Assembly: GCA_905250025.1 (NCBI GenBank)
Contig: CAJNOJ010000013.1
Span: 310,001-374,000 of the forward strand
Direction of reading: 5' to 3'
DNA length: 64,000 bases
From: Adineta ricciae
Lineage: Eukaryota > Rotifera > Eurotatoria > Adinetida > Adinetidae
Shown: piece after piece, positions 11,252 through 25,214 of the stretch
Layout: every line of letters begins with the position of its first letter
Position numbering within the stretch: position 1 is the first letter of the stretch
The notes under the pieces: model-generated
Seen by the model: only the letters and a program-made list of their open reading frames with translations
What the model was told of the DNA's origin: nothing
Database searches by the model: none
Translations under genes and position numbers: made by a program

Positions 11252-14248
11252 TTATGTTATTCTATTCATTTTATCGAGTACCCGTTGCAGTCGAATAAAT
11301 GATAGCGCACCTAGTCCGCTCACCGGGTCCCAACCCGAACTTGCATAAAACCCAGTTGTATTACAGCCCGTGTTATAGCCAGTGGTAATGTCATTGAATA
11401 GGTCAGATGCGTATCGATACAGCAGCGGATTGAGAAAGCCAAGTCTTTTGCGATTATGTCGAAGCTGATAATCATTTATCAAAGCAATCATAGATGCAAA
11501 TACTGGCGCTGCTGCCGAAGTACCCGTCGTAGATTGAATGACACCATTGACAATATTCAAATAGTTTGCTGCATGTAAGGCTACATCTAAAAATTCAATC
11601 AAGAAGGTAACTTATATCAGGTCAAACGTACATTAGTTATATGTTCACGACTTCGACAGGAAAGAAACTTAAAATCTTACTGATGATTTCATGCATACTA
11701 AAATCGTAGGATTGAAAACAATGAAAGATTATGATGCCTTAATACACTTCTTGCCATGCTAATAATAGAACTTCTTTATCTAGAAAGGAACGCTTACATT
11801 AAGACCAATAGAAATATTCATATTAAATTTTTCATCTATGTAGATTTAATGATCATATCTTCGTCGAGAGTGCTCTAATAAAGTGCTCAGAATGAACTTC
11901 AAAGAAATCGAATAATCAAGAAGAAACACATCAAATGAGTGTGAAAGACTATGGCGTTTGAAAGAATCCTCTCTTCGAGATGATCATCGAACATGTTCTC
12001 ACAATCCTCTGAACACATTTTTTGCTATACAAAAGTTAAAATCTATAGAAAGTTCGATATTTTTATGGATTTCTTTGCTTTCTTCATACCTGGTACTGCT
12101 CGTCCGCGACTTTTAAATAGATGAGGTCGCGGTAATACTTGACGGTTACATTTCAGATATTGTGAAACAGCATCAATTTGGTAGGTCGGTTGCGAGTCGA
12201 ACGAACCTAATAAGAGTAATTTGTGTATTGTCATTGATTACCATTGACAGCTCGTTCACCTACTGAAACCGCCGCTTGAAAAGAATGCTGCTTGTTCAAA
12301 ACACCCCATTGTGCCTCCAACCTATATAATAGTATTCGACAAAAACAAGATAAGAACAACTCGACTCACGGCAGTCACCCATGGAGATGAAGCCGGAAAA
12401 TTTATGTGATATGAGCTACAAGCATGAATTGAATCTAAACGAATCAAGGGATAATTAGTTTTTTTTTGCATATCACACTACTTTGTCCCAAAAGACAACT
12501 GTTCCACTTACGAAAGCGCGAAATGTCACAAGAGAAAAATTCTGTGATCCATTCAAGTCTTAATTGCTACGACTGAGTTGAAAACGACAAATGTTTACAG
12601 TAACAAAAATAAGTCATAATTATAGATTACGGTCACGATCGAACTGAGCTATTTTTTACGTGGAGTCGATGCTTTCTCCTTCCATAATTCAGAGCAAAAA
12701 GACAATCAAGCTCGGAAAATCGATTATAGACCTCCCTCCAATGCGTGAATTGTTATGACTATTGCGCACGAAATCTATGAAATATGAATGGATAAACCAA
12801 CAGCGTTCAGAATTTTGATCGATAGATCTTACTGCTGTGTGCTTTGTGTTTGTCAGGCTTATAATAAGCGCACGACTTCTCTGTGCAAACAAACACCTTT
12901 TCAAAACGTTTGGAGAAAATATTTGATGTAAGACACGGAGTGTACAACAAGTCTGATCACGACTAAATCCTCTTTACTATGACATACATCAATCATAAAA
13001 TTTTCACCTTCCCAGGCAATGATTTGATAAGAAGCATAGAGAAAAACAATTAAATCCGATCTCATACGTTAGTGTTCAAGCATTTACCTCGTCCAACACC
13101 GTTATCTCCTGTTGCAGCAATAATACTGACACCTCTCGCAGTTGCCTTCTGTAATTCTAGATTAATTGCTTTTTGAAATGATGAATAGTCGTTAAGTGTC
13201 TCCAAAAATCCGTAAGAAATTGAAATAACATCAGGAGGAGATTGCATATTAGCAAGTTGAAATAGAAAATCGGAAAATGGATCGTTTGTATCAGATATAG
13301 AGCAGAAAACAATTTTGACACCACGTGCTATAGCTAATGCATATTGAACATCAAGAGACGCTTCTCGACCTGGTTTTGATGGGTCGTTATAACCCAGAAT
13401 GTTTACTTTGGGTTTAATCACTTCTTCACTTTCATCGATTGATGTTAAAAAAAGATCGTTATCATCGTCATTGATATATTGGTTTGCTAATCCAATAATA
13501 CTTAATGTGACATTAGTGAATGGATGAGCGCGATACTGATAAATATCGTATTGATTTCGTAAATAACACGGTGAAATGTACTGTTCGCAAGAACAAAACT
13601 GACTTAGTCGTTTCCTTCGAATATGCGTTGATGGTTTTGAACTAGTAAATACTGATAAATCAGGAAATACCGTTGTAGGCGTAATAGCTACGATATGATT
13701 CGAGAGAAACTGTGGTAAGCGAAATGACAGTGTTCGAGTTACATTTATATTCTTGACGGTATGACGATAGTTTTGATAATTTGCAGATAACATTTCATTA
13801 GCTTTAGATAATAAAATTGGACAAACTAGAATTGCTCCATCGTGACTATGACGACATTGATTTAGATTAATCTTATGACTCCAAAGGAAATGATACAAAC
13901 GCTAAAAAAAAGCTCGATCATAGGAAATTACTGCTAAGCTAATTTCAATCATACTTGAATAGAAGTCGAATCGGGTCGAACGATTTCCGTTAGCTGATCA
14001 AGTGTTAACCAAGATGTTCGATGATAAAGACGATGATCAGGATTTCCGCGTATATGAAGGTGATAGTTCAATTGATGATTATTTGATTGCTTGAGATAGA
14101 AGTAAAAATTTTCCTGACGATTTGCATGAGGAACGCTCGCATGTTGTAACCAATGTTTCGGAGGTGGTGATGAGATGATTTCACAATGACTATTTGTTAT
14201 CATAAAGACAAAATGAAGCAACCAAATAATTGAAAACATGTGTTTCAT
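11252..14248 (-). CDS. TPP1: Tripeptidyl-peptidase I-like serine peptidase (sedolisin, S53)
   Basis: Removes tripeptides from protein N-termini, in animals in the lysosome. Exons (minus) are 14248-13955, 13901-13088, 12434-12370, 12321-12264, 12206-12090 and 11586-11252, giving 560 aa, close to human TPP1 (563). It starts with a hydrophobic signal peptide (MKHMFSIIWLLHFVFM), then a pro-kumamolisin activation domain with SWLTLDQLTEIV. The catalytic motifs are all present: REASLDVQYA (Glu and Asp), IIAATGDNGVGR (oxyanion Asp) and TTGTSAAAPVFAS (Ser). FPASSPWVTAVGGT and SGWDPVSGLG (calcium-site region) are in their family positions. Introns of 653 bp (13087-12435) and 503 bp (12089-11587) are unusually long here. 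The ATG at 14248 is chosen because it opens directly into the signal peptide. It looks intact and active. Confidence 0.92.
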
Positions 14249-15952
14249 AGATAGACTGTTTTGATAAATGAAATACCGACCAAGAAAGAACAATGGTATT
14301 TCGACCTGACTTTCCAGCCTAGTTTACTTACCATACTCCTTCCTTGTCAGATTTTCTTCGTAAAATAAGGAACTAATCTTGTCGAAATGACAAGCCTATA
14401 TGGTGGATAGATCCGCAAACTCAAGTACTTTCTCATTCACTGGTCGACAGCAATGCTGCTTCCAGCGTGGGAAAATATATGATTGAGATATATTACAAAA
14501 GTTGTTCTCTTGACAAATCTCGGATTTGTTTCAAGACATTCACGAAATCTTTTATGTTATTCGAAACAGGAAAATTGATGGGCTCAAACGATAGAAATGT
14601 CCGTAAGTATGACATGCAAATAACGACTTACTTTTTTCAATGCTATTGAACCTCATACGAGTACCAAGATTTCATGTTTGTCAGACTCTAAAACAGGAAT
14701 ATTGCAAGCGCTCATTCCACCTTTTTATTTATAATCTATAAGAACACATCTAGATAATGATTATATGATTCATGAAAACCATCATATTGCTATTGAATTC
14801 CCACTGGAAATGAAAGATGTTGGGATCGAATAATGGTATTTATCTAGCAATTGTTCATAAATTGAATTCGTCAGTGATTCATGATGGTATTCAACATAAT
14901 TAACGACGAAAATGTCAATAGACGGTTTAGTTTTTGCTCCGATAGTTAATTTGCAACGAAAGCATCGGAAAAGAACGCATTTTGGTGAAAACTAATAGGC
15001 CTGCTTCGTAAACAACATGCTATACACTTTTTTTTTCGTGATCCTTACATATTTTTCTCTGTTTCTCACCTGAAGATTGGCTATGTAAAATCACGCGAGG
15101 AGTACTTAGTTAAAATCATTCATTTGAATTTTCCTTTTGGCCTAATGATTACTGATATAGGATGGATTTCCATCGGACATATCCTCCCAGCAAAGTCGTG
15201 TAGATATCACACATCAAATTCTCTTTTTGGGAATAATTTCTGTAGTCATGTTTTTCTTTTGCTGAGCAGCATACATCATTTTTTTTGTAATGACATTTTT
15301 GCGTTGTTATATAAATGACTATGGTAAATAAAGTGAATATTACCTTTTAAGGAAATCTAATGTTGTTATTCCAACTTCATTGCGAAGAGTGGCGCCATCT
15401 AGGAGAAGCAAAAACGTGTTTTATATAAATTCGAAAATTTATTTTATTTCAACATTTATTTCAAAATGGAAATATTGATGCGACGTTCGATGAGAAGATT
15501 TGGAATTCTTTCAATAAATTTCAATTGGAACATGAATGAATGCCAGATTAAAATGACTCATATCTTTCCACATCACATCAGCTCATCATCATCTTTCCGT
15601 CAATTACTATTTTTCTTCAGGAACTCGATCGATCAAGTCAGTAAGAAAACAAGAGACATTCAATTAGTTCTGAGTTTAAAACAACTATTCCTAAGCTTTG
15701 TACAATCATGACGAAAAGCAGCAGTAAGAGAGTGAGTGCATGTTTCGTTTTATCTGTTTGTTTGTCTAAACTGCTTTGTCATCAAACAAATAATTTCTTG
15801 TATAGGAACTGCTAAAAACTCAATTATCACTAACTAGGTATTTTCATTTTTTGCATGGCTGCTAGCAAAATCTAATATTTACTTATTTCTGTTTTCTGGT
15901 CGAGTTTTCTCTGTACCTACTGATTTGTTTTCCTTTTTTTTTAACAAACAGA
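14249..15952. other. Divergent intergenic region between the sedolisin and PI4-kinase genes
   Basis: About 1.7 kb, presumably holding both promoters. No convincing coding exon is present; the frames at 14467-14649, 15124-15318 and 15466-15711 have no recognisable features. A GCAG/TAAGAG donor-like site near 15720 and the acceptor just before 15953 would allow a 5' UTR intron of the kinase gene. A CTCF-like string lies at 15384-15410. Confidence 0.35.
15928..15951 (+). promoter_or_regulatory. Splice or trans-splice acceptor immediately 5' of the PI4-kinase start
   Basis: A long pyrimidine run ending in AACAAACAG sits one base before the ATG at 15953. It is either the acceptor of a 5' UTR cis-intron or a spliced-leader acceptor. 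The sequence alone cannot tell these apart. Similar acceptor-like sites lie just before the starts of the polycystin (4044-4055) and calpain (34375-34384) genes. Confidence 0.4.
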
Positions 15953-18186
<2,234 letters not shown>

Positions 18187-18623
18187 TCATGTATATCTAC
18201 AGAAAAAGAAGAGTTCTTCTATTAAACTTATTTTTCATGGGATTTGGTTGGTGAAAACGAATGTATATGCTGTGCGTGTGTGTATTTTAACGATTTATTT
18301 ATTTTCATATGATTACGATTATTTTTCTTGACATGGACATGCTGAAAAAGGATGATTTTTTTGTGATAGAACTTTTGTTTGTTTTCATTTTCATGGAAAA
18401 GCTATTTTATTGAACTGAAAATGAAAGATCGGTCATGAAGGTCAGCAATCTTCAACGAAATCTTTCGTTTTCAATATGTACAATATCACTTTCCGATGTG
18501 AATAAAAGTTATTTCGAGAAAAGCTCTTTTTATCATTTTGAAAACTTGTTAAACAGCAAATAAAATCTCTTTTAGATACATTTTTCCTTCTTGTAGCCAA
18601 AACAATTCATCGAAACCGAAAAT

Positions 18624-20996
18624 ATGAGTTGTACTCTCAGTAAGTCCACATATTGCTTGTTTACCGGAACCAAAATATGTATTTCATGTTGTATTCTTTA
18701 GCATCTATTTATGCGTCGTTACCGCGAACAACCCGTGGTCAACCTATTGTCTTAGGTGCCGATCCAAAAGGCAAAACAATCTTATATACAAATGGCAATA
18801 GTGTTTTCATTCGTAACATTGAGGTAGAGAGCTTTTACTCATTTATAGCGAATTCGGAATTGAAATCTGCTTATTTTCATAGGATCCTTCTCAGTGTGAA
18901 GTCTATACTGAACATTCAACTGCTGTACAATGCGCGAAATATTCACCTAGTGGATCGTATATTGCTTCAGCTGGTATGTTAACACGGTTAGTGGCATATA
19001 AAAGTCGATTCGTTTGATTTTACAGATAACCATGGCAAAGTTCGCATTTGGGGTGCTGATAATAAAGAGCATTTATTAAAAAATGAGTTTCAACCGTTTT
19101 CTGGCTCAATCAAAGATTTAGCTTGGACATCGGATAATCAACGCATCATTGTTGGCGGCGAAGGAAAAGAAAAGTAAATACTTGAAGAAAGAAAATATGC
19201 ATCTGTTTTTACTGTCTTGTATAGATTTGGTCATGTATTTTCTGCTGACGCTGGTAATTCTGTTGGTGAAATATCTGGAATGACGAAAGCAATCAATTCA
19301 GTTGATTTTAAACCTACACGTCCATTCCGTGCTATAACTGGAAGTGAAGACAATGCCGTTTCATTTTTTGAAGGACCGCCATTTAAATGGAAAACTACCA
19401 TGTCCGACCATGAAAAATTCGTGCACGTCGTTCGATACTCTCCTGATGGTGAACGATTCGTATCAGGTGCTGCCGATGGTCGCGTATGTTCGACAAAAAT
19501 CGTATCATTTCGAGTAAATCTAATGTTTTGTACAGGTTTTTCTATATGATGGTAAAACTGGCGAACGTCTATCGGAAATTGGTGCTCCAGCTCATACTGG
19601 CTCAATCTATGGTTTATGCTGGGATTCAACAAGTCACTTTATTTTAACTGCATCAGGCGATAAAACAGCGAAGATTTGGGACGTTACCACAGGTGCCGCT
19701 GTACAGTGAGTAGAAAATGACAAGATAAGTATCGATTTACTTTTTTTTCATCGTCTTAGAACATATTCATTCGGTCAAGACTTAAAAGATCAACAAGTTG
19801 GATGTCTTTGGTCTGGAACTACAATTCTTACTGTTTCACTTTCGGGTCAAATAACATATCTCGATCGTAATAGTCCAACGCCAACTCGCGTTATTCGAGT
19901 AAGTTTTTCTTTCTTCAGGCGAATGCAATGATATATATATATGATTGTCTTCAGGGTCATAACAAAAGCATCACTGCATTAACTGTTGCCCGCGGTGACA
20001 GCCAAGGTGCGAGAATCATCAGCGGTAGTCATGATGGTCTGGTTGTGCGTTGGAGTGTGGATGGACGCGAAATGAATAATATCACTGGTGACAACCATAC
20101 AAATCAAATACAAATGTTAGCTAGTAATTCACGTGGTGTGGTAGCATCGATTGGTCTTGATGATACACTTCGTTTATTAAATTCATCATGGGAGTCATAT
20201 GAGTAAGACAAACTCGCGGCAACCGAGAACTTGAAAAAATCTGCTTTTTTCTTAAACAGTCGAGTAGAAAAATTAGCTGGTCAACCGCGTGATGTTGCCG
20301 TTAGTGATTCAAATATTGTTTTTCTTGTATGTGGCTCATCTGTCTGCATGTATCGAGAACAACAAGGTGTTATGGTGACACATCCATTAGACTTCGAACC
20401 AACTTCGATCGCTGTTTTACCACAAGGCACACAGATTGCCGTCGGTGGAAAAGTAAAATCACAAGAAGTAAATAACAAGAAAAGAATAATGATTTGTTTG
20501 CATCATTTAGGATAATAAAACTCGTATATTTGCTGTTGATGGCACAGCACTGACAGTTCTTCGTATATTAGAACAAAAAGATGCTGTTACACGTGTTGCA
20601 TATTCACCTGATGGACGATTTTTCGCTTCTGCTGATAACATGAAGAACGTTACTTGCTATCAATTACCTAATTTTGATCCAATCAGTCGAGATATGTGGC
20701 GTTATCACGCCGGTTCAATAACTGGTCTTGCATTTAGTCCTGATGGTAAAAAACTAGCGTCCGTTGCTATCGACACACACCTCATGATTTACCAACCGGA
20801 AAATATCACAAAAGTGACACAAGTTAAAGGTAAATGTCACACTGGCTGGGTTGTAACATCCTAACTCTGTATCTATTTTGTGAATTAAGGTGCTCATCCT
20901 CTAAATCCGGCAACATGCTTAGCTTGGCTTGATAATGATACATTACTTACCGGTGGCAATGATTGTTGTCTACGCAAATGGAATGTGAAGTGCTAA
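18624..20996 (+). CDS. WDR1: WDR1 / actin-interacting protein 1 (AIP1)
   Basis: Works with cofilin to disassemble actin filaments. Eleven exons: 18624-18639, 18702-18823, 18883-18973, 19026-19173, 19225-19483, 19536-19705, 19760-19898, 19955-20202, 20260-20452, 20511-20829 and 20890-20996. The product is 603 aa (human 606). The first exon is only 16 nt, and splicing gives [20 protein letters not shown], matching the family N-terminus. Two seven-bladed propellers follow, with repeats such as [81 protein letters not shown] and [16 protein letters not shown] at the end. The donor at 20452 is preferred (AVGGKDNKTRIF); an alternative at 20467 would add five residues. A pyrimidine-rich acceptor (CCTTCTTGTAG) at 18587-18597 may be a spliced-leader or 5' UTR site. 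It converges on the TIR gene at 21234. Confidence 0.95.
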
Positions 20997-21233
20997 TCGT
21001 TAGTAGTCATGTTTTTTATATGAAAATTCGTTATTTGAATGATTTGTTTATTATCGAACAATCCTCGCTTGTTGTCCATCTTGATTGTATGTTTGCTGAC
21101 AAAAATGCTCTGCTCTCGTTTTCACCTTCTTCTTCTACTACTTCCTTTTTATGCTGTATCAAACTCTTTTAATCAAAGAAAAAATTTACATTATAACACT
21201 GATATAGAACATTTTCTCATAAAAAATATATCT

Positions 21234-24200
21234 TTAAAATACATTGGTTAGCCGGCGACGAAGACAATCGAGAATATTCAGCTGAGAACCATATCGGTGA
21301 ACTACTTTCAAGGTTTCGAGAGCTGAGGCGTTCGAAGTCACTAGAAAATCATACGAACTATTCCTATTTGGAGCAGGTATAAACGTCATCGGTGGAGTGA
21401 CGAGTGGATAGTCACTCATTGGAAATGATAGCAATTTTGCTGGTGCTGGTGATGGTAAGCGTGGTGGAGGTGTTATTCTTGTTATTACTGGTATTGTTGA
21501 AGTAGTTGGCAACGATTCAGATGCTTTCATTGCATCTTCAATAACAGTTAATAATCTGGTATAATCGTTGATAGTGATTTGTATTTTATGTTCGCTTTTC
21601 AGTTCATCTTTAATTATAGAATACGCCTGAAGTCGATGAGTGGTGCAGATTTTATGCAATTGAACCAGTTCACGACCATTGATTTCGTTGCATAATGGAA
21701 TGATTTTTTGTAAATGATGCACCAAAAGACAATTCAATACATCCGAGGGTGTCCATGTTTCGATGTGTTTCCGAAGAAAATTAGTGTTTTGTTGAACGGA
21801 TTTGAGTATTGTCGCTAATATATCTTTGTTTGCAGTTGATTGCTCAGAAAGCTTCCTCAATGATGGTTTCTTCTCCTTTTCCAGAGGATTTGTAATCAAA
21901 GCCGTTGCCGCTGTAGGTGACATATGGTCTAGTAGATTAACAGATACATTTGAAGCTGCTTCTCTTCGTTGTAAACTGATTTCCATCATCAGTTTTCCAC
22001 ATGCTGTCTCAAAATCAAATCGACCAAAATCAACATAGATTCGCGATCCAATCAAGAAGCCAAGCCAACCATCCGGTCGATAACCTGGCCTCATGATTAA
22101 TGGAAGCAATCGTCGTTTACAGTTGAAGGCATATTCAGCTTCGGCTTGGCAATATGTGCTTTGTTTATAGGAATCAGACATGCACATGATCACAAATTCA
22201 GAATTTTCCACTGCATAAGCCATCGCATTCATTGCTGAATAGAAATAGAAATGCTAGGTGATCAGTGAGAAATTCCCTTACCAGGTCCATACATATTATC
22301 CAGATCGATCCAGACTTTGAAGCCTTGATCAACAAGAAATTTATAAATCTTATATGTGAGTTCCTTGTCTGTGTGACAATAAGATATCATTATGTCATAT
22401 TGAAATGATCTTTCTCCAGACGAAATATTATCTTCTTTTGTATTAAGCGTTGCCGTTTCGCCATCACTTTCTCTGTCTCGAATTGTACCTTTTGATCTAG
22501 CTGCTTCTTGTGCCTCAACTTCATGGTCTACTACTTTTTGTAAAAAAGCTGATTCTAAAAATATACAGACGCATTGTGACTACATTTCATATACGTAGAA
22601 TTTATACCTTTAAGAAGTTTCCATACAAGGCCATCAACTGCTTTTTTCATCGCTTCGTTACTGTCGCCCTTGGATACATTTTGAATTTTCTCAACAAAAG
22701 CTGAGTTATTACGAAGGGCGCGAGCGATATTATCCGAGAATGTTAAAGACCATAGAATTTCGTAGAGTAATACGAGTGATTTTCCTGTTAGTTCATCTGT
22801 CAAATTGACAAGATACGGGAGGACGTTTCGTTTATTGATTTCATCCTTGACTTGATCATGCTGAACAAGTCCTAGTAGAAAACGGGGCAACAATGACGAC
22901 TGAAACTGAAATATGCTCTCACCTTTCAGAATACTCAGAAGTTGTTTTGTTTGACTTTTCTTATCAGATTTCTCTTTGAGTGTTGACTTGAGCGATTGAA
23001 GAATTTTACCTAGTATCTCATTCAAATTAGGTATTGTCTTGATATCATCCTCGTGAGTTGCATGGGCAAGAAGTGTGTATGCATTCAGCACTATTCCTTC
23101 GTATCGACATGATGTCAAACGAAGAAACGACTCCGTCTTGTGACTTTCTTTCATATGCGCAAGAATATTCGATTCATTCTTCATTATCACCAGAAATCGC
23201 ATGGCACTGTTCAACAGCAGTGTCTCACCGTTCGACAGCGTTTCGCTAATATTCTCGTACAACGACGCTTCGTCCACCAGTCGAAGAACATGATCGATCA
23301 GTGGTAAGTGTTCGCTCACTAGTTTCACATTGTTGTCAAACTCGCCTGTGCCATGGTTGATCATGCTCAGCAACGCGTCGACACACCGAATCATCGACTG
23401 ACTCCAGTGAGAACACGAAGGCATGGCCTTGTCCAACATGGTGACATAGTGTGGCAGCATTGTGGACAAGAGAGTGTGCATGGTCTCTTCGAGTGCCGAG
23501 CCGTGATAGGAGCTGATGAATGCAGGACATTTGAGAAGAAAGAACTTGTGCGATGTTGTGAGTGAGTTGGAGAGAGTAGCGAACGAATGGACGAAATGAG
23601 TGGAAGTGAGACAGAGTTGAACGGGATGAAGGAGCTGGATGAAGGTATCTTTGTTGGAGTGAGGATGTTGACTGAGATGCTGTTGATAGAGAGTATAGGT
23701 GTGTATGAGATGAGTGAAGTGTCTGAAGGGTTGTTTGTTGTTGTCGTCGAGAAACTTGCCCGTGTTGGCTATGTGAGTGAGTGAAGTAGCAATAGTGTCG
23801 AGAAGTGTAGAGTCAGATAACCAAGACGGTATGAGAGTCGTACTAAGAGTCAAAATAGATGCTAATTTAACCGTAGAGGAGAATGTAGAAGTTTGATCAT
23901 CTGTTAGAGAGCCTTTCTGTTGCCATTGCTGCAATATATCAATCAAATATTTTTGACAGATAGAGAAAAAGCTATTCTGTGAAACTGATGATAACATGAC
24001 TGAATTGACATCTAGCAGTGCATTAAGAATATCGATCAAGATTGGTAATTGATGTTGCTGCTGTTCCATATTATTACTATTAAAATTCTTCATAACACTT
24101 GTAATTTTGTTCAGTATACCACCTAACTCTATCTCGGTGATATTTGACGATTGATTCTTCAAAATTTGAGAATAGTTATCTATGGAGTCATCGTTACGCG

Positions 24201-24564
24201 TAGCGTTGTCCGCTCGTGATACCGCCGGTGCTGATGTTTGCATCGGTCGTTTTTTATTACCACGTGAATGACTTTTTCTTTTGTGTAAATTAAATCGATA
24301 CCCTTTCGTTGTTTTATGAACATGGAATGATATCGATGTTTGCTCAGAAGGTTGTTTGATATCATCGAGAATTTTCGATTGATTTCGATCATGACGGTGT
24401 AAATTTACTTTTTGTTCTCTCGATATGACAGACGAACGTTCGAATGACGAAGGTGATTGATATGCTCGCGGAGGATACGAATAATAATAAGGAGTACAGG
24501 CCAGCGGTATATCTGCATATAATGACGATGGATAATAATTGTATGAAGAATTCCAAGATGACAT
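21234..24564 (-). CDS. ARM-like/TIR/SAM protein, copy A
   Basis: Exons (minus) are 24564-22923, 22871-22608, 22554-22282 and 22234-21234, giving 1059 aa. The 51-bp intron 22922-22872 is in frame and would read through; it is supported by the same position in copy B. Order: a Tyr/Ser/Pro-rich N-terminus (1-150); a long all-helical armadillo-like region (about 150-640); a TIR domain (about 688-825) with YDIMISYCHTDKE, FKVWIDLDNMYG, MCMSDSYKQSTYCQAEAEYA and WLGFLIGSRIYVDF; a SAM-like domain (about 885-960) with WTPSDVLNCLL and INGRELVQLHKIC; a Ser/Pro-rich tail. The Cys-x-x-Glu region matches the area holding the NADase glutamate in enzymatic TIRs, so NAD+ cleavage is possible but unproven. SARM1 has the same parts with SAM before TIR. 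It is tandem with copy B and shares a 758-bp block with it. Confidence 0.85.
23066..23823. repeat. 758-bp block identical to 26963-27720 (direct repeat, copy A)
   Basis: By eye no mismatch or gap is seen over the whole block, while sequence on either side diverges abruptly (shared edges near GCAAGAAGTG and AGATAACCA). It lies inside exon 1 of the TIR copy A gene, about residues 247-499. It codes in the same frame in both genes. The coding strand is relatively rich in C; the plus strand is strongly C-poor at 23520-23800. Confidence 0.9.
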
Positions 24565-25214
24565 TGGAAACTTGAATGTTTTAATTTATAGTCAATTACT
24601 TCTATTTACTAGAATCGATGTCTTCCTATTCATTTTATCTATATAATCGAAGATAAAACACAGGATACAGACGATTATACCAAGGAGAGGCTCTTCGAAG
24701 CGAAACGGTGTATTGATGAAGGAAAAGAAAAATAGAAATCAGATAGACAAGTATTCATTTGCTCGTTGTATATTAATTCATTTGACGTAGAAAGAAGCTA
24801 ACCATCGTCATTTAAAAATCATTTCTATTGATGTTTTACGAAGAAAAAAAAACTTCTTCTCAATAACATTGAAAGGAAATATATATGATTCATATAGATA
24901 TTTGGACTAATTCAATCAAGATTTTATTTTAGCCATAGAATAAACGTCATAGCACAAATATAACTGACGTTGTAATAATCATTATCGTGAGTAAAAATCA
25001 AGACGCTTCACGCACTACGACTGTAAAACCACAAATAAAAAAAGCTACCAGCGAAATGTTTGTCATACATTTATAATCGATTACAACTCGCATCACTATG
25101 TACTTTCTACACGTAAGAAAAACACAGTATTTATTATCATTAATTGGATTCTATCGAATACAAAACCAGCAGTAAACGGAAAGTATCATCTGAAGTTGGC
25201 CGAAATGTCAATTA
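24565..25214. other. Spacer between the two TIR genes
   Basis: A 650-bp AT-rich spacer holding the 3' flank of copy B and the presumed promoter of copy A. No coding exon, repeat or RNA gene was recognised. Confidence 0.4.

Noticed and set aside
23353-23784. Antisense open frames duplicated at 27250-27681, which might be taken for a conserved gene family.
   Set aside because: They are shadows of the identical 758-bp coding block on the other strand and have no domain or start context of their own.
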